From an uncultured Clostridia bacterium (GTDB taxonomy: Bacteria > Bacillota > Clostridia > TANB77 > CAG-508): a DNA stretch of 64,000 bases. Numbering within the stretch: the first letter of the stretch is position 1; every line of letters begins with the position of its first letter. The position numbers were made by a program, and so were the translations under genes. The stretch lies in assembly GCA_944390285.1 (NCBI GenBank), contig CALXPN010000004.1:62001-126000 (forward strand). Reading direction: 5' to 3'. The notes under the pieces were generated by a model. It made no database searches. It worked only from the letters and a program-made list of their open reading frames with translations, and was not told the origin of the DNA. This document shows positions 44,276 to 53,240 of the stretch, one piece after another.

Positions 44276-45286
44276 TTAATATAAATTTATTGGTGCAAAT
44301 TTTGTTTTATTAAAATTCATATAATATGGATCATCTATATCATCCAATTTTCTCCAAACACCAAAAATTCCATTAAAACTGCAATCTGCTGATATATCAT
44401 TTATTTCCTCTGATACTCTATTTGTATATAAATATTTATTATTCATATACTTAAAGTCTAATCTTATAGCTCTTTTACTTGTTCCGTATCTAAAATATGA
44501 AATATTATCTTTTATTGAAAAATTAGGAATCCACACATATATATAATTATTTACATTTAAACTCATATCTCCATAAGTTACTTCATTTTTAACAATTCCA
44601 TTTTCATCTATAAATAAATCTCTTATATTTTCTGCTACAACTGAAAAAACTAAGATTTTAGCCCATTTTTTAGATGAATAATTATACCATTCTACATCAT
44701 TTTGACTTGTAACAATATAAGAATTATTAGTTTCTGAATATTTTATAGGTACAAATTCATAATCATCTGAATTAAATCCTAAATCAGTAAAATATGCTTC
44801 ACTTATTATTGGTCTATTACATTCTTCAATATTTTCTTTTTCTATAACTGTAGAAATTTCAAAATTTTTTTCATTATTATTTATTTTATATTTTATATTT
44901 AAAGTAATGTATTTTGTAATATCAAAATCTTCACTTGGATTTTCACTATTAAATTCTAGAATATACCCATTTGGAATCTTAGTACCAAAAAAAGTATCAT
45001 TAAATAAATTTCCATCTATAACAATATTTTGATTATCTAAATCCAATTTTTTAGTAACACCAACTCCAGAAAACTCTTGAATATATTCACTTATATTATT
45101 ATAAGTTCTTGAGTTTATATTTTCAAAAATATTAGTTGATATATTAGAAGCTTCATTGTTTTTTATTATTATTTCTATTTTTTCATTCATTTTTAAACAT
45201 AAAAATGTAATAATAACAAATGTAAATATTATAATTAAAAGAGAAAATAACAATTCAAGATACAATATTTTTTTATTTTTTATCAT
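44276..45286 (-). CDS. Putative minor pilin-like protein
   Basis: 336 residues. A short basic start, KNKKILYLELLFSLLIIIF, resembles the hydrophobic N-terminal helix of pilin-like proteins, including a Glu before the hydrophobic run. A long exported beta-rich domain with VWIPNFSIKDNISYFRYGT follows. No named family is recognised. Position between the small pilin-like gene and PilC suggests a minor pilin or tip component. That is inference. Confidence 0.55.
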   Translation of the reverse strand: MIKNKKILYLELLFSLLIIIFTFVIITFLCLKMNEKIEIIIKNNEASNISTNIFENINSRTYNNISEYIQEFSGVGVTKKLDLDNQNIVIDGNLFNDTFFGTKIPNGYILEFNSENPSEDFDITKYITLNIKYKINNNEKNFEISTVIEKENIEECNRPIISEAYFTDLGFNSDDYEFVPIKYSETNNSYIVTSQNDVEWYNYSSKKWAKILVFSVVAENIRDLFIDENGIVKNEVTYGDMSLNVNNYIYVWIPNFSIKDNISYFRYGTSKRAIRLDFKYMNNKYLYTNRVSEEINDISADCSFNGIFGVWRKLDDIDDPYYMNFNKTKFAPINLY

Positions 45287-45306
45287 ATATCTTCCTATAC
45301 TAAATT

Positions 45307-45333
45307 AGGCATATACATAAAACGTATATGCCT
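45307..45333 (-). terminator. Hairpin after the small pilin-like gene
   Basis: AGGCATATAC and GTATATGCCT are perfect 10-base arms. Placed inside the pilus cluster, it may act as a partial terminator that raises expression of the upstream genes relative to the downstream ones. Confidence 0.7.
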
Positions 45334-45342
45334 TTAATAATT

Positions 45343-45534
45343 TTAATTTAAATACATTGAAACATTTACATTATTTTCAGCTCTTAATTCATTTAAAATA
45401 TTTTGCTCTTCTTTGTCTATTACTCCATTTTTTTGGAAAACTACAAACAATACTGTTCCTAATATAAGTAATAAAACTAATACTTTTATTGTTAATTTCA
45501 ATGTTGAAAATGATAATCCTGATTTCTCATACAT
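45343..45534 (-). CDS. Small membrane protein in the pilus cluster
   Basis: 63 residues with one TM (about 15-32) and a short exported tail. KSGLSFSTLKLTIKVLVLLLI could be a pilin-like N-terminal helix, but no clear prepilin peptidase Gly/Glu site is present. An AAAGGAG Shine-Dalgarno supports ATG 45534. A strong hairpin follows. Confidence 0.55.
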   Translation of the reverse strand: MYEKSGLSFSTLKLTIKVLVLLLILGTVLFVVFQKNGVIDKEEQNILNELRAENNVNVSMYLN

Positions 45535-45548
45535 ATAAATTTCTCCTT

Positions 45549-46046
45549 TTATTTAGAACTTTTATTTTCAAAAAATGTTCCTGTAGTTGAACCGTTTTTA
45601 GATGTTTCATTTGTAACTTTATTTTCATTAATATTTGAAGATTCTGTTTCTTCATTAGCTATATAAGTATTATTTGATTCTGTATTATTTTTATTTGTAC
45701 TTGTAGTAGTTGTAGTTTTTTCTACTTCTACATCTTCAGAATTTTCTGCAAATGGATCTTTTTTTCCACTTTCATAATAGTTTTCATTTGCATAAACATT
45801 TAAATCATCTTTATTTATTGTATATGATTTTAATAAACTATCCTTTTCATTAATATCTGTTCCACTACTTTCTTGTATCTCATTTAACACTTCTTCTACT
45901 TCTGAACTTGCTTCATATTGTACTGAAGAAACTGGTTTACTTCCTATAGAAATAGAATCATAAAACAAAATTCCTAAAGTAAAAACTATTACAATTACAA
46001 GTAATATTATAATAAAAACCTCTTTTAATATTTTACTTTTCATCAT
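45549..46046 (-). CDS. Single-pass exported Ser/Thr/Asn-rich protein in the pilus cluster
   Basis: About 165 residues from ATG 46046, placed after GAGGAGA. One TM (about 5-28) is followed by a mainly disordered Thr/Asn/Glu/Ser-rich tail. It could be a PilP-like accessory protein, but no motif supports that. Confidence 0.5.
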   Translation of the reverse strand: MMKSKILKEVFIIILLVIVIVFTLGILFYDSISIGSKPVSSVQYEASSEVEEVLNEIQESSGTDINEKDSLLKSYTINKDDLNVYANENYYESGKKDPFAENSEDVEVEKTTTTTSTNKNNTESNNTYIANEETESSNINENKVTNETSKNGSTTGTFFENKSSK

Positions 46047-46101
46047 AAATCTCCTCATATGTTATTTTATTTATTATATCCATTTACATTTATTATAATT
46101 A

Positions 46102-46761
46102 TTAATTTGAAGCATTTGATGTATCTTGAGTAACTGAAGTTGTAGCAGTTGGTACAGAAGATAAGTTTTTGTTATTAATAGGAACTTCTTTTACAATAAA
46201 TGTTGCTTGCAAATTTTCCCCACCTTTTTCTAATAAAAACTCACTTATTTCAAAACCTAATGTATCATCATCTTCTAAACTATATATAAAATCTGTAATA
46301 GCTATATATTCGCCTGTTACTGTAAATTTTAAATCACACATTACATATTCTGATGATACTGCTGTTTTTGTCGCACTTTTAGTTACATCTAACTGAAGTG
46401 TAACACCTTTTTGAGTTGCATAATTTCCTATAGTTGCCCATAAGAAATCTACATCATATAAATCTATTGAATTATATAAATCATTACTTGTTATTTTTCC
46501 TTCTTTTAATAATTCATCATATCTATTTTTTGTATTATTATAATCAGAAACAGCTTGTGCTAAAGCTTCATTCTTCTCTTCAAATTCTACATTATTTTTT
46601 TGATTTAATTCTGATGAAATTGCTTTTTCTTCTGTAGCAACTTTTTGTACTTCTTTATAACTTTTTATTTCGAAACTACCTAATTTTATACCAAAAAACA
46701 TTATAATGAAAAATAATATTGCAAAAATAATTAAACAAAATATTAATACATATTTTCTCAT
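46102..46761 (-). CDS. PilO-like pilus alignment protein
   Basis: 219 residues: one TM (about 3-26), a coiled coil (about 40-90), then a ferredoxin-like fold with FTVTGEYIAITDFIYSLE near 150-167, typical of PilO. Its ATG overlaps the stop of the PilM/N-like gene by 4 bases, so the two are translationally coupled, as pilN-pilO usually are. Confidence 0.75.
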   Translation of the reverse strand: MRKYVLIFCLIIFAILFFIIMFFGIKLGSFEIKSYKEVQKVATEEKAISSELNQKNNVEFEEKNEALAQAVSDYNNTKNRYDELLKEGKITSNDLYNSIDLYDVDFLWATIGNYATQKGVTLQLDVTKSATKTAVSSEYVMCDLKFTVTGEYIAITDFIYSLEDDDTLGFEISEFLLEKGGENLQATFIVKEVPINNKNLSSVPTATTSVTQDTSNASN

Positions 46762-48362
46762 GGTAAATCTCCTTCTATTGTAATTTGAACAAGTGAATCA
46801 CTTTTAGTTCCACTTGATGACTGAATATTCTGTAACATTCCATCATTTTTTATAGCAGCTACAAAATATCCTAATTGTTCATATTTTTCTGATTCTGCTT
46901 CTATTACTATATGATTTTCTTCTGTATTTTCAATAGAAGTTATTTGCACTTGTTTTGGTATTATAAACATCAGTTTATTTAATAGATTTGGTATAGCATC
47001 CTTAGAAATTACTCTATTATTTTGGGAAGTTGTAGTAATCTCACTTAAATCATCTACACTACTTATTAATTCTGAATAAGTAGTTGTATAACCTTTTATT
47101 TGATTTAAATAATTATCCATTGTATTTATTTGATTTGTCGATTCTGCTAATTTTTTTGATGTTTCTTCTATTTTTCTATTGCTATTATCAGTAATTATTT
47201 TACTAAAACATGAAAAACTTATAATTCCTATTATAAATACTGCTATTCCTCTAAGTAACAATTTTTCTGTTATAGAAAACGGTTTTTTCCAATCTTCTAT
47301 ATTAAAATTTTCTTTTGAGTTTATAATATTTTCAATATCTATATTGTCTAATGCAGATATAGGAGCAAAATTTAAATCCTTATTCATAAATCCTAAGCCA
47401 TCTAATGCTAAGCTAATCGCTGAATTTACCTCTATATATTCTTTAGTTGGTAACTTCAAAGAACTTGGATCTATAAAAAAAGGTTTTAAAATTTCACATT
47501 TTGTATCTTTAAAGAAATCTTCAAAATATATATCAATATTTCCAATTGTTGCACCTGTACCTGTAATATATATTTTAGATATTTTTTCTTTAAAACTACC
47601 TATTAATTTTTTTGTTTCTTTAGCTATTTTATTTAAAACAGGTAATACTATATCTATATATAAATTCTCATTTTCATCTAAATTTGTAACTTCATGATCA
47701 TATATTGTAATGTTTTTAAAAACATCATATGTTTTTTTCCAAGATAATTCTACTCTATTTATTTGTTCTGTAATATCACCAATTCCTGAATTTAATACAT
47801 CTACTCTATTTATTTGTCCATCTATTATTGTAGTTATTTGGGTTTCGTTTTCTATATTTATAATTGCTATATTTTCTTTAGCTTCTGAAACATCTATTAA
47901 ATTTGTTATGCTAGTTGAAACTGGCATCATTGCAATTAATTTATTATTTGACAAATATTCTATCTTCTCATCTATTTCTTTTTTATTTGTAGATATATAT
48001 AATGCTTTATATTTCTCATAATCTTCCCTATTATCCATTAAAATATATCTTGATTCTAAAGATTTTTTATCATATCCCTTTTCATTACATAACATTTCAA
48101 ATTCTATATCTAAAGATTTTGTTATATCTTTTTTCTCTAATATAGCAAAAACATCAAAATAATTATATAATTCATTAGATATATTTATACTTATAGGAAC
48201 TTTATAACTATTTGTCTCAACAATAACTTTTTTTAATGCCTCTTCTAAATTTTCAAAAGTTTCAACATTAAATGCCTCTACTTTAAATGTATCTTTGTTT
48301 TTATTTAATTTAGCATATTTTATTAAGTTTTTATCAACGTAAATTCCCAAACAACTTGACAT
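46758..48362 (-). CDS. PilM-PilN fusion protein
   Basis: 534 residues. The N-terminal part (1 to about 345) is an actin-like PilM domain that starts LGIYVDKNLIKYAKL and has a TGTGATIGN nucleotide motif near 270. A TM near 371-393 is followed by a coiled coil (about 395-430) and a PilN-like ferredoxin fold (IPKQVQITSIEN). In most species pilM and pilN are separate genes, so this is a fusion. It links the cytoplasmic pilus motor to the membrane alignment complex. Confidence 0.75.
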   Translation of the reverse strand: MSSCLGIYVDKNLIKYAKLNKNKDTFKVEAFNVETFENLEEALKKVIVETNSYKVPISINISNELYNYFDVFAILEKKDITKSLDIEFEMLCNEKGYDKKSLESRYILMDNREDYEKYKALYISTNKKEIDEKIEYLSNNKLIAMMPVSTSITNLIDVSEAKENIAIINIENETQITTIIDGQINRVDVLNSGIGDITEQINRVELSWKKTYDVFKNITIYDHEVTNLDENENLYIDIVLPVLNKIAKETKKLIGSFKEKISKIYITGTGATIGNIDIYFEDFFKDTKCEILKPFFIDPSSLKLPTKEYIEVNSAISLALDGLGFMNKDLNFAPISALDNIDIENIINSKENFNIEDWKKPFSITEKLLLRGIAVFIIGIISFSCFSKIITDNSNRKIEETSKKLAESTNQINTMDNYLNQIKGYTTTYSELISSVDDLSEITTTSQNNRVISKDAIPNLLNKLMFIIPKQVQITSIENTEENHIVIEAESEKYEQLGYFVAAIKNDGMLQNIQSSSGTKSDSLVQITIEGDLP

Positions 48363-48469
48363 TTAATTTCTCCTTTTTCGCTTTTGTATAATTTTTTACA
48401 ATAATACATATTTATATGTATATTTATATATTTTTTTACAAAAAAAGTCAATATATTCAGACATTGTTA

Positions 48470-50416
48470 TTACATTTTTTCTTTTAAGCTTCCATCTCTA
48501 TATGCTGATAAAAGTTTTTTTAAATCATCTATTTCTTCTTGTAATTTTTTTCCTATATCTGTATCAGCAACTCTTTTTCTATTTATTATATTTTCTTTTA
48601 ATATTGTTTGCATTCTTATATCTTGGCCCTCTTCTATTGCTTTACACTTAGATTCAAATGGTTCATTCATTGCAAGTACTAATCCATGCGAATTATATGT
48701 CAAAGTATATCCAGCAATTCCAGTTGTTTCTTGATATGCCTTAGCAAAACCACCATCTATTACAATCATTTTTCCATTTGCTTTAATTGGACTTTCTCCA
48801 TCTTTTGCCTTTACTGGCATATGTCCATTTATAATATGCCCTTCTTCTATATTACTTTCGAAATTTTCTAATATTTTATTACAAATCTCTTCATTATTAA
48901 TTAAATTATAATATGGATTTTTGTTTTCCTTTTTTATTTCTTTATCCTCCAAAAAATACCTTTCAAATGTAGCAGCTTTATCTTTTCCAAATAATGGCGA
49001 TTTTGGTCCACACCATAAATACCACATTAAATCTATTGCATCTTGATTTTCAGGTATTTTTTCTCCAAAATATGCAACATGTGCAACTTTTTCTATGTAG
49101 TTTAATAATTCTTTTCCTTTTAATTTTCTTCCTAATATTTCTACTTCATCAAAATCACCATTTTCTTTCATTGGTATGCACCCATGAAATAAAATATTAG
49201 AATTGAAATTTTCATACATATGACCTTTTGCATATAAAAAATTAACATGTTTATTTAATTTTTCACTTTGCATAAATGATGTTTTTAATCTTTCAACTAT
49301 TTCCTCTTCTTCTTTTGTTAATTTATATGGATTTTTTAAATTTATTGTCGGAAAATTTTTATCATTTAGTTCATAATCTTTACCATTAATTCTCACTGTT
49401 CCATTTTCTAAATCAATTTTATCTAGTAATAATCTATCTTTCATTTCATATTCTGGATGTTTTTTTATAAGATTACCTTCGATTTTAAATTGAATAATTG
49501 ATATTGCTTTTTGGATTTTAGCAAGAATAATCTTGTCTGTATTACTATACTTAGATACTTCTTTATTTCTTGGCATAAATTTTTTACAATCATCATCTTT
49601 ATAAGTTTCTGTTGCAAAAATTGATAATGGTCTTATATTTATTCCATATCCATCTTCTAAAGTTGATAAATTATCATATCTACTACAAATTCTAACTACA
49701 TTTGCAATACATGCTTCATTTCCACTTGCAGCACCCATCCAAAGTATATCATGATTTCCCCATTCTATATCCAAACTGTGGAAATTAATTAATCTATCCA
49801 TAATAATTGGTGCTCCAGGTCCTCTATCATATATATCTCCAACAATATGTAAATGATCTATTGCCATTTTCTTTATAAGTTCTGAAATAGCAATAATAAA
49901 TTCATCTGCTCTGTTTAAATCTATAATACTTTCTATGATTTGATGATAATATTGTTCTTTATTTTTATCATCTCCTTGAAGATGTAATAATTCATCTATA
50001 ATATAGTCAAAACCCTTTGGCATTGCTTTTCTTACTTTTGAACGAGTATATTTTGAACTAACTGCTTTTGTAACTTCTATTAATTTATATAATGTTATTT
50101 TATACCATTCATTTATATCTTCATTTTTCTTTTTTATTAAATTTAATTTTTCTTCAGGGTAATAAATTAATGTTGCTAAATCTTTTCTTTCTTGCCCAGT
50201 TAATCTTTTTTCATATATATCTTCTATTTTACTTTTTATTATTCCTGAACCATTATTTAAAATATGAATAAAAGCTTCATATTCTCCATGAATATCACTC
50301 AAAAACAATTCTGTTCCTTTTGGCAAATTTAAAATTGCCTGAAGATTAATTATTTCTTCACTTACTTCTTGTATATTTTTATAATTTTTACTTAATAAAT
50401 TTAAATACTTATCCAT
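48470..50416 (-). CDS. fbp: Fructose-1,6-bisphosphatase, class III
   Basis: 648 residues, typical of the Firmicutes class III enzyme. The metallophosphatase motifs LSDIHGEYEAF (about 38-48), IVGDIYDRG and WGNHDILWMGA are visible, along with a late NGHMPV block. It dephosphorylates fructose-1,6-bisphosphate in gluconeogenesis and is Mn-dependent in relatives. It is divergent from the spoVA cluster. Confidence 0.95.
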   Translation of the reverse strand: MDKYLNLLSKNYKNIQEVSEEIINLQAILNLPKGTELFLSDIHGEYEAFIHILNNGSGIIKSKIEDIYEKRLTGQERKDLATLIYYPEEKLNLIKKKNEDINEWYKITLYKLIEVTKAVSSKYTRSKVRKAMPKGFDYIIDELLHLQGDDKNKEQYYHQIIESIIDLNRADEFIIAISELIKKMAIDHLHIVGDIYDRGPGAPIIMDRLINFHSLDIEWGNHDILWMGAASGNEACIANVVRICSRYDNLSTLEDGYGINIRPLSIFATETYKDDDCKKFMPRNKEVSKYSNTDKIILAKIQKAISIIQFKIEGNLIKKHPEYEMKDRLLLDKIDLENGTVRINGKDYELNDKNFPTINLKNPYKLTKEEEEIVERLKTSFMQSEKLNKHVNFLYAKGHMYENFNSNILFHGCIPMKENGDFDEVEILGRKLKGKELLNYIEKVAHVAYFGEKIPENQDAIDLMWYLWCGPKSPLFGKDKAATFERYFLEDKEIKKENKNPYYNLINNEEICNKILENFESNIEEGHIINGHMPVKAKDGESPIKANGKMIVIDGGFAKAYQETTGIAGYTLTYNSHGLVLAMNEPFESKCKAIEEGQDIRMQTILKENIINRKRVADTDIGKKLQEEIDDLKKLLSAYRDGSLKEKM

Positions 50417-50473
50417 TTATACACCTCTTGACTAACAATTTGTTCAAATATTTTATTTATTCTTTATGGAGAT

Positions 50474-50510
50474 TTTATGAATAATGAATGTATTTTTTGG
50501 AAAAATATAT
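50474..50510 (+). promoter_or_regulatory. Possible sporulation-sigma promoter of the spoVA cluster
   Basis: TGAATA near 50474 followed after about 18 bases by an AATATATT-like -10, weakly like a sigma-G site. In Bacillus the spoVA operon is sigma-G-dependent. The match is weak. Confidence 0.3.
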
Positions 50511-50537
50511 TCAAAATAAAAATAAGGAGATGATTTT

Positions 50538-51002
50538 TTGAAACCTATTCAAAGTAATGAAGACTATCAAAAATATGTAGATGAAAAAACACCAAATTCT
50601 CCGATTTTAAAAAATTGTTTTAATGCTTTTTGGGTTGGTGGATTAATATGTGCTATAGGACAAATAATTTTTGAATATTGTCAAATTCGTGGTATAGATG
50701 AAACAAATTCCTATACAATTGTTTCTATGTTATTAATTTTTACTAGTGCTTTTCTAACAACTCTTAATATTTTTAATAAAATCGGAAAATTTGCAGGAGC
50801 TGGCTCTTTAATTCCAATTACTGGATTTGCAAATTCTATAGTATCACCTGCAATGGAATATAAATCTGAAGGATATGTTTTAGGAGTTGGAGCTAAAATG
50901 TTCACAGTTGCAGGACCTGTTCTTGTTTATGGAATTTCAACTAGTATTATAGTTGGATTAATTTATATTTTGTTTAATACTCAAAATTTAATTTTAGTAT
51001 AA
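50538..51002 (+). CDS. spoVAC: Stage V sporulation protein AC
   Basis: 154 residues with four hydrophobic segments and the SpoVAC signature around GAGSLIPITGFANSI (about 93-107), EYKSEGYVLGVGAKMF and GPVLVYG. SpoVAC is a membrane channel component for dipicolinic acid uptake into and release from the spore. The start is TTG 50538, eight bases after AAGGAG. It is followed at 14 bases by spoVAD. Confidence 0.95.
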   Translation: MKPIQSNEDYQKYVDEKTPNSPILKNCFNAFWVGGLICAIGQIIFEYCQIRGIDETNSYTIVSMLLIFTSAFLTTLNIFNKIGKFAGAGSLIPITGFANSIVSPAMEYKSEGYVLGVGAKMFTVAGPVLVYGISTSIIVGLIYILFNTQNLILV

Positions 51003-51016
51003 AATTTTTAAAGGAG

Positions 51017-52037
51017 TTGATTATTATAAAAAAAGTTGGAAATCAAAGTTATATATTAGAAAATCCTGTAAATATTCTCGAAACTGCTTCAATTGTTGGT
51101 CCTAAAGAAAAAGACGGTCCTCTTCATGAGTTTTTTGATAAATGTCTGGAAGATGAATTTTGGGGAGAAAAAAGTTGGGAAAAAGCTGAAAGTAAACTTG
51201 TTAAAGAAACTATGAATTTAGCTATTTCTAAATCTGGAATTCCAAATTCAAATATAGATTTTTGTTTTGCTGGAGATCTTTTAAATCAATGTATTGCTTC
51301 ATCATTTGGAATAAGAGATATAAATATTCCTTTTATTGGACTTTTTGGTGCTTGTTCTACATTTGTAGAATCTATGATAGTAGGTTCTAGTTTTATAGAC
51401 GGGAATGTCGCAACTAACGTAGTTTGTAGTGCATCCAGCCATTTTTGTAGTGCTGAAAAACAATTTAGATTTCCATTAGAACTAGGAAATCAAAGACCAC
51501 CTTCTAGCCAATGGACTGTCACTGGTTGTGGTGTGGCTGTTTTAACAAAACAAGGTAATGGACCATATATTACAAGTTTTACTCCTCGGAAAAATTGTTG
51601 ATATGGGAATAAAAGATGCCAATAATATGGGTGCTGCTATGGCAGGTGCTGCAGAAGATACTTTAATATCTCATTTTAAGGATACTGGCAGAAATCCAAG
51701 TTATTATGATGCCATCTTAACAGGAGATTTAGGATATATTGGTAAAGATATCTTAATAGATCTAGCATCATCAAAAGGTTATAATATTAAATCAAATTAT
51801 AATGATTGTGGTACATTAATTTTTGATAAAGCAAAACAAGATACACATTCTGGTGGCTCTGGTTGTGGATGTATTGCAACAGTATTTTCTGGATATGTTT
51901 ATAAATTGCTTAAAGAAAACAAATATAAAAAAGTTTTAATGATAGCAACAGGAGCATTAATGAATTCAACAAGTACACAACAAGGAGAGTCTATTCCAGG
52001 AATTGCTCATGCTATTAGTATTGAAATGCCAAATTAA
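51017..52037 (+). CDS. spoVAD: Stage V sporulation protein AD, joined across a +1 shift at CGG
   Basis: A thiolase-like protein that binds dipicolinic acid in the spore membrane. Frame 0 runs 51017-51586 (190 codons), meets CCT CGG and stops at TGA four codons later. Skipping C51587 gives CCT GGA AAA ATT GTT GAT and the frame continues to 52037. The joined length is 339 residues, the usual SpoVAD length, and the restored PGKIVDMGIKD has the conserved Gly. Conserved pieces are GPKEKDGPL, AGDLLNQ, FGACST, DAILTGDL, GGSGCGC and ATGALMN. The start is uncertain: AAGGAG directly abuts TTG 51017, and an ATT at 51023 has better spacing. Confidence 0.85.
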
Positions 52038-52099
52038 AATTTATATATGGTTTATAGGTTTTTCCATAAAATCTAAATAATAATTTGAGGAAGTTTTAT

Positions 52100-52468
52100 A
52101 TGGATTGGTTTATGATTATAAAAGCTTTTATTATTGGTGGAATAATTTGTATTATAGGTCAAATTTTAATAGATAAAACAAAATTAACACCTGCAAGAAT
52201 TTTAGTAATATATGTTACTTTAGGAACAATCTTAGGTGGTTTAGGAATATATGAATATTTAATTGATTTTGCTGGCTGTGGAGCTACTGTTCCTCTAACT
52301 GGTTTTGGAAATTTACTTGCAAAAGGTGCAATTTCAGAAGTAAATTCCAATGGTTTTATAGGTGCATTTACTGGTGGAATTAAATCTGCTGCTGGTGGAA
52401 TTGCAAGTGCAATATTTTTTGGATATATAGCTTCTTTAATTTCAAAACCCAAAATAAAAAAGCAATAA
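52100..52468 (+). CDS. spoVAE: Stage V sporulation protein AE (AEB)
   Basis: About 122 residues from ATG 52100 after GAGGAAG. Four hydrophobic segments and the family blocks FAGCGATVPLTGFGNLLAKG and GFIGAFTGGIKSAAGG identify it as SpoVAE of the AEB type. It completes the minimal spoVAC-D-E set seen in many Clostridia. The spoVAA/AB genes are not present. Confidence 0.93.
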   Translation: MDWFMIIKAFIIGGIICIIGQILIDKTKLTPARILVIYVTLGTILGGLGIYEYLIDFAGCGATVPLTGFGNLLAKGAISEVNSNGFIGAFTGGIKSAAGGIASAIFFGYIASLISKPKIKKQ

Positions 52469-52506
52469 ATATTGATCTATATGTTGTTCTGCAACTTTTA
52501 AAAATA

Positions 52507-52587
52507 GCGAACATTTTTTTGCAAAAAAGTATTGACATTTTATTTTTTAAATTGTAAAATAAAACAAACAAATATTCGCGAACATTT
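52507..52587 (+). promoter_or_regulatory. Promoter with palindromic operator and upstream half-site
   Basis: TTGACA (52532-52537) and TAAAAT (52555-52560), 17-base spacer. Downstream lies an 18-bp near-perfect palindrome centred on TTCGCGAA (52570-52587; 16 of 18 positions symmetric). Its half GCGAACATTT recurs 71 bp upstream at 52507-52516, seven helical turns away, bracketing the promoter. It suits a repressor that loops DNA. It does not match the Bacillus LexA box. Confidence 0.6.
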
Positions 52588-52608
52588 ATTTTGTAGGAGG
52601 GTAAAAAA

Positions 52609-53184
52609 ATGAATATTTTTAAAAGAGCAAAACATATTAATTTCAATAGTTATGCAGGTTTTACTAAAGATAATTTTATATTAGGAAAAGATGAAACTAT
52701 AACACCAAAATTTACTAAAATATTTGGTTTAAATTATGCAGTTAATATTTATTATTTAAAAATAGAAAAACCAGAATTAAATCTTGAAGAAAATTGTATA
52801 AATATTCATCTTCCTATGAGTTTTAGAAAGAAAAATAATCAAAATTTAGTAGATATTATTTTAAATAAAATGTATACAAAAATTGCTGAAAATGAAGTGG
52901 AAAATATTATGGAACAAGCAAGACATGAATTTGGATTTGCACCAGAAGATTATGAAATAAAAAAAATTCCTTCAACTCTTGCAAATTGTAATAAAGATTT
53001 ACAATCAATTACAATAAATCCATATATTGTAATGTACTCAAAACAAATTATAGAATATATTATTTATCATGAATTTTGTCACTTAAAATACAAAAATCAC
53101 TCTAAAAAATTTTATGATATGTTAAAAAAATATATACCTAATTATGAGAATATAGCAAAACAAATTCCAAATTTAAAATATTAA
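52609..53184 (+). CDS. YgjP/WSS1-like zinc metalloprotease family (DUF45)
   Basis: 191 residues. The C-terminal zinc motif HEFCHLKYKNHSKKF (about 158-172) gives HExxH plus a third His, as in YgjP/DUF45 and related WSS1/SprT-like metallopeptidases. The core with TPSTLANCNKDLQS-type sequence precedes it. ATG 52609 has a GGAGG site. The well-marked operator upstream suggests tight control. The substrate is unknown; relatives are linked to protein or DNA-protein crosslink turnover, which is inference here. Confidence 0.8.
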   Translation: MNIFKRAKHINFNSYAGFTKDNFILGKDETITPKFTKIFGLNYAVNIYYLKIEKPELNLEENCINIHLPMSFRKKNNQNLVDIILNKMYTKIAENEVENIMEQARHEFGFAPEDYEIKKIPSTLANCNKDLQSITINPYIVMYSKQIIEYIIYHEFCHLKYKNHSKKFYDMLKKYIPNYENIAKQIPNLKY

Positions 53185-53187
53185 AAA

Positions 53188-53226
53188 TTGTGGATGATTT
53201 ATAATTATAAAAATCATCCACATAAT
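53188..53226. terminator. Bidirectional terminator after the YgjP-like gene and nrnA
   Basis: GTGGATGATTT and AAATCATCCAC are perfect 11-base arms between two convergent genes. Confidence 0.9.
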
Positions 53227-53240
53227 TTACATTTATAAAA

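Noticed and set aside
52570..52587. LexA/SOS box
   Set aside because: The palindrome centre TTCGCGAA does not fit CGAAC-N4-GTTCG, the Bacillus LexA site.
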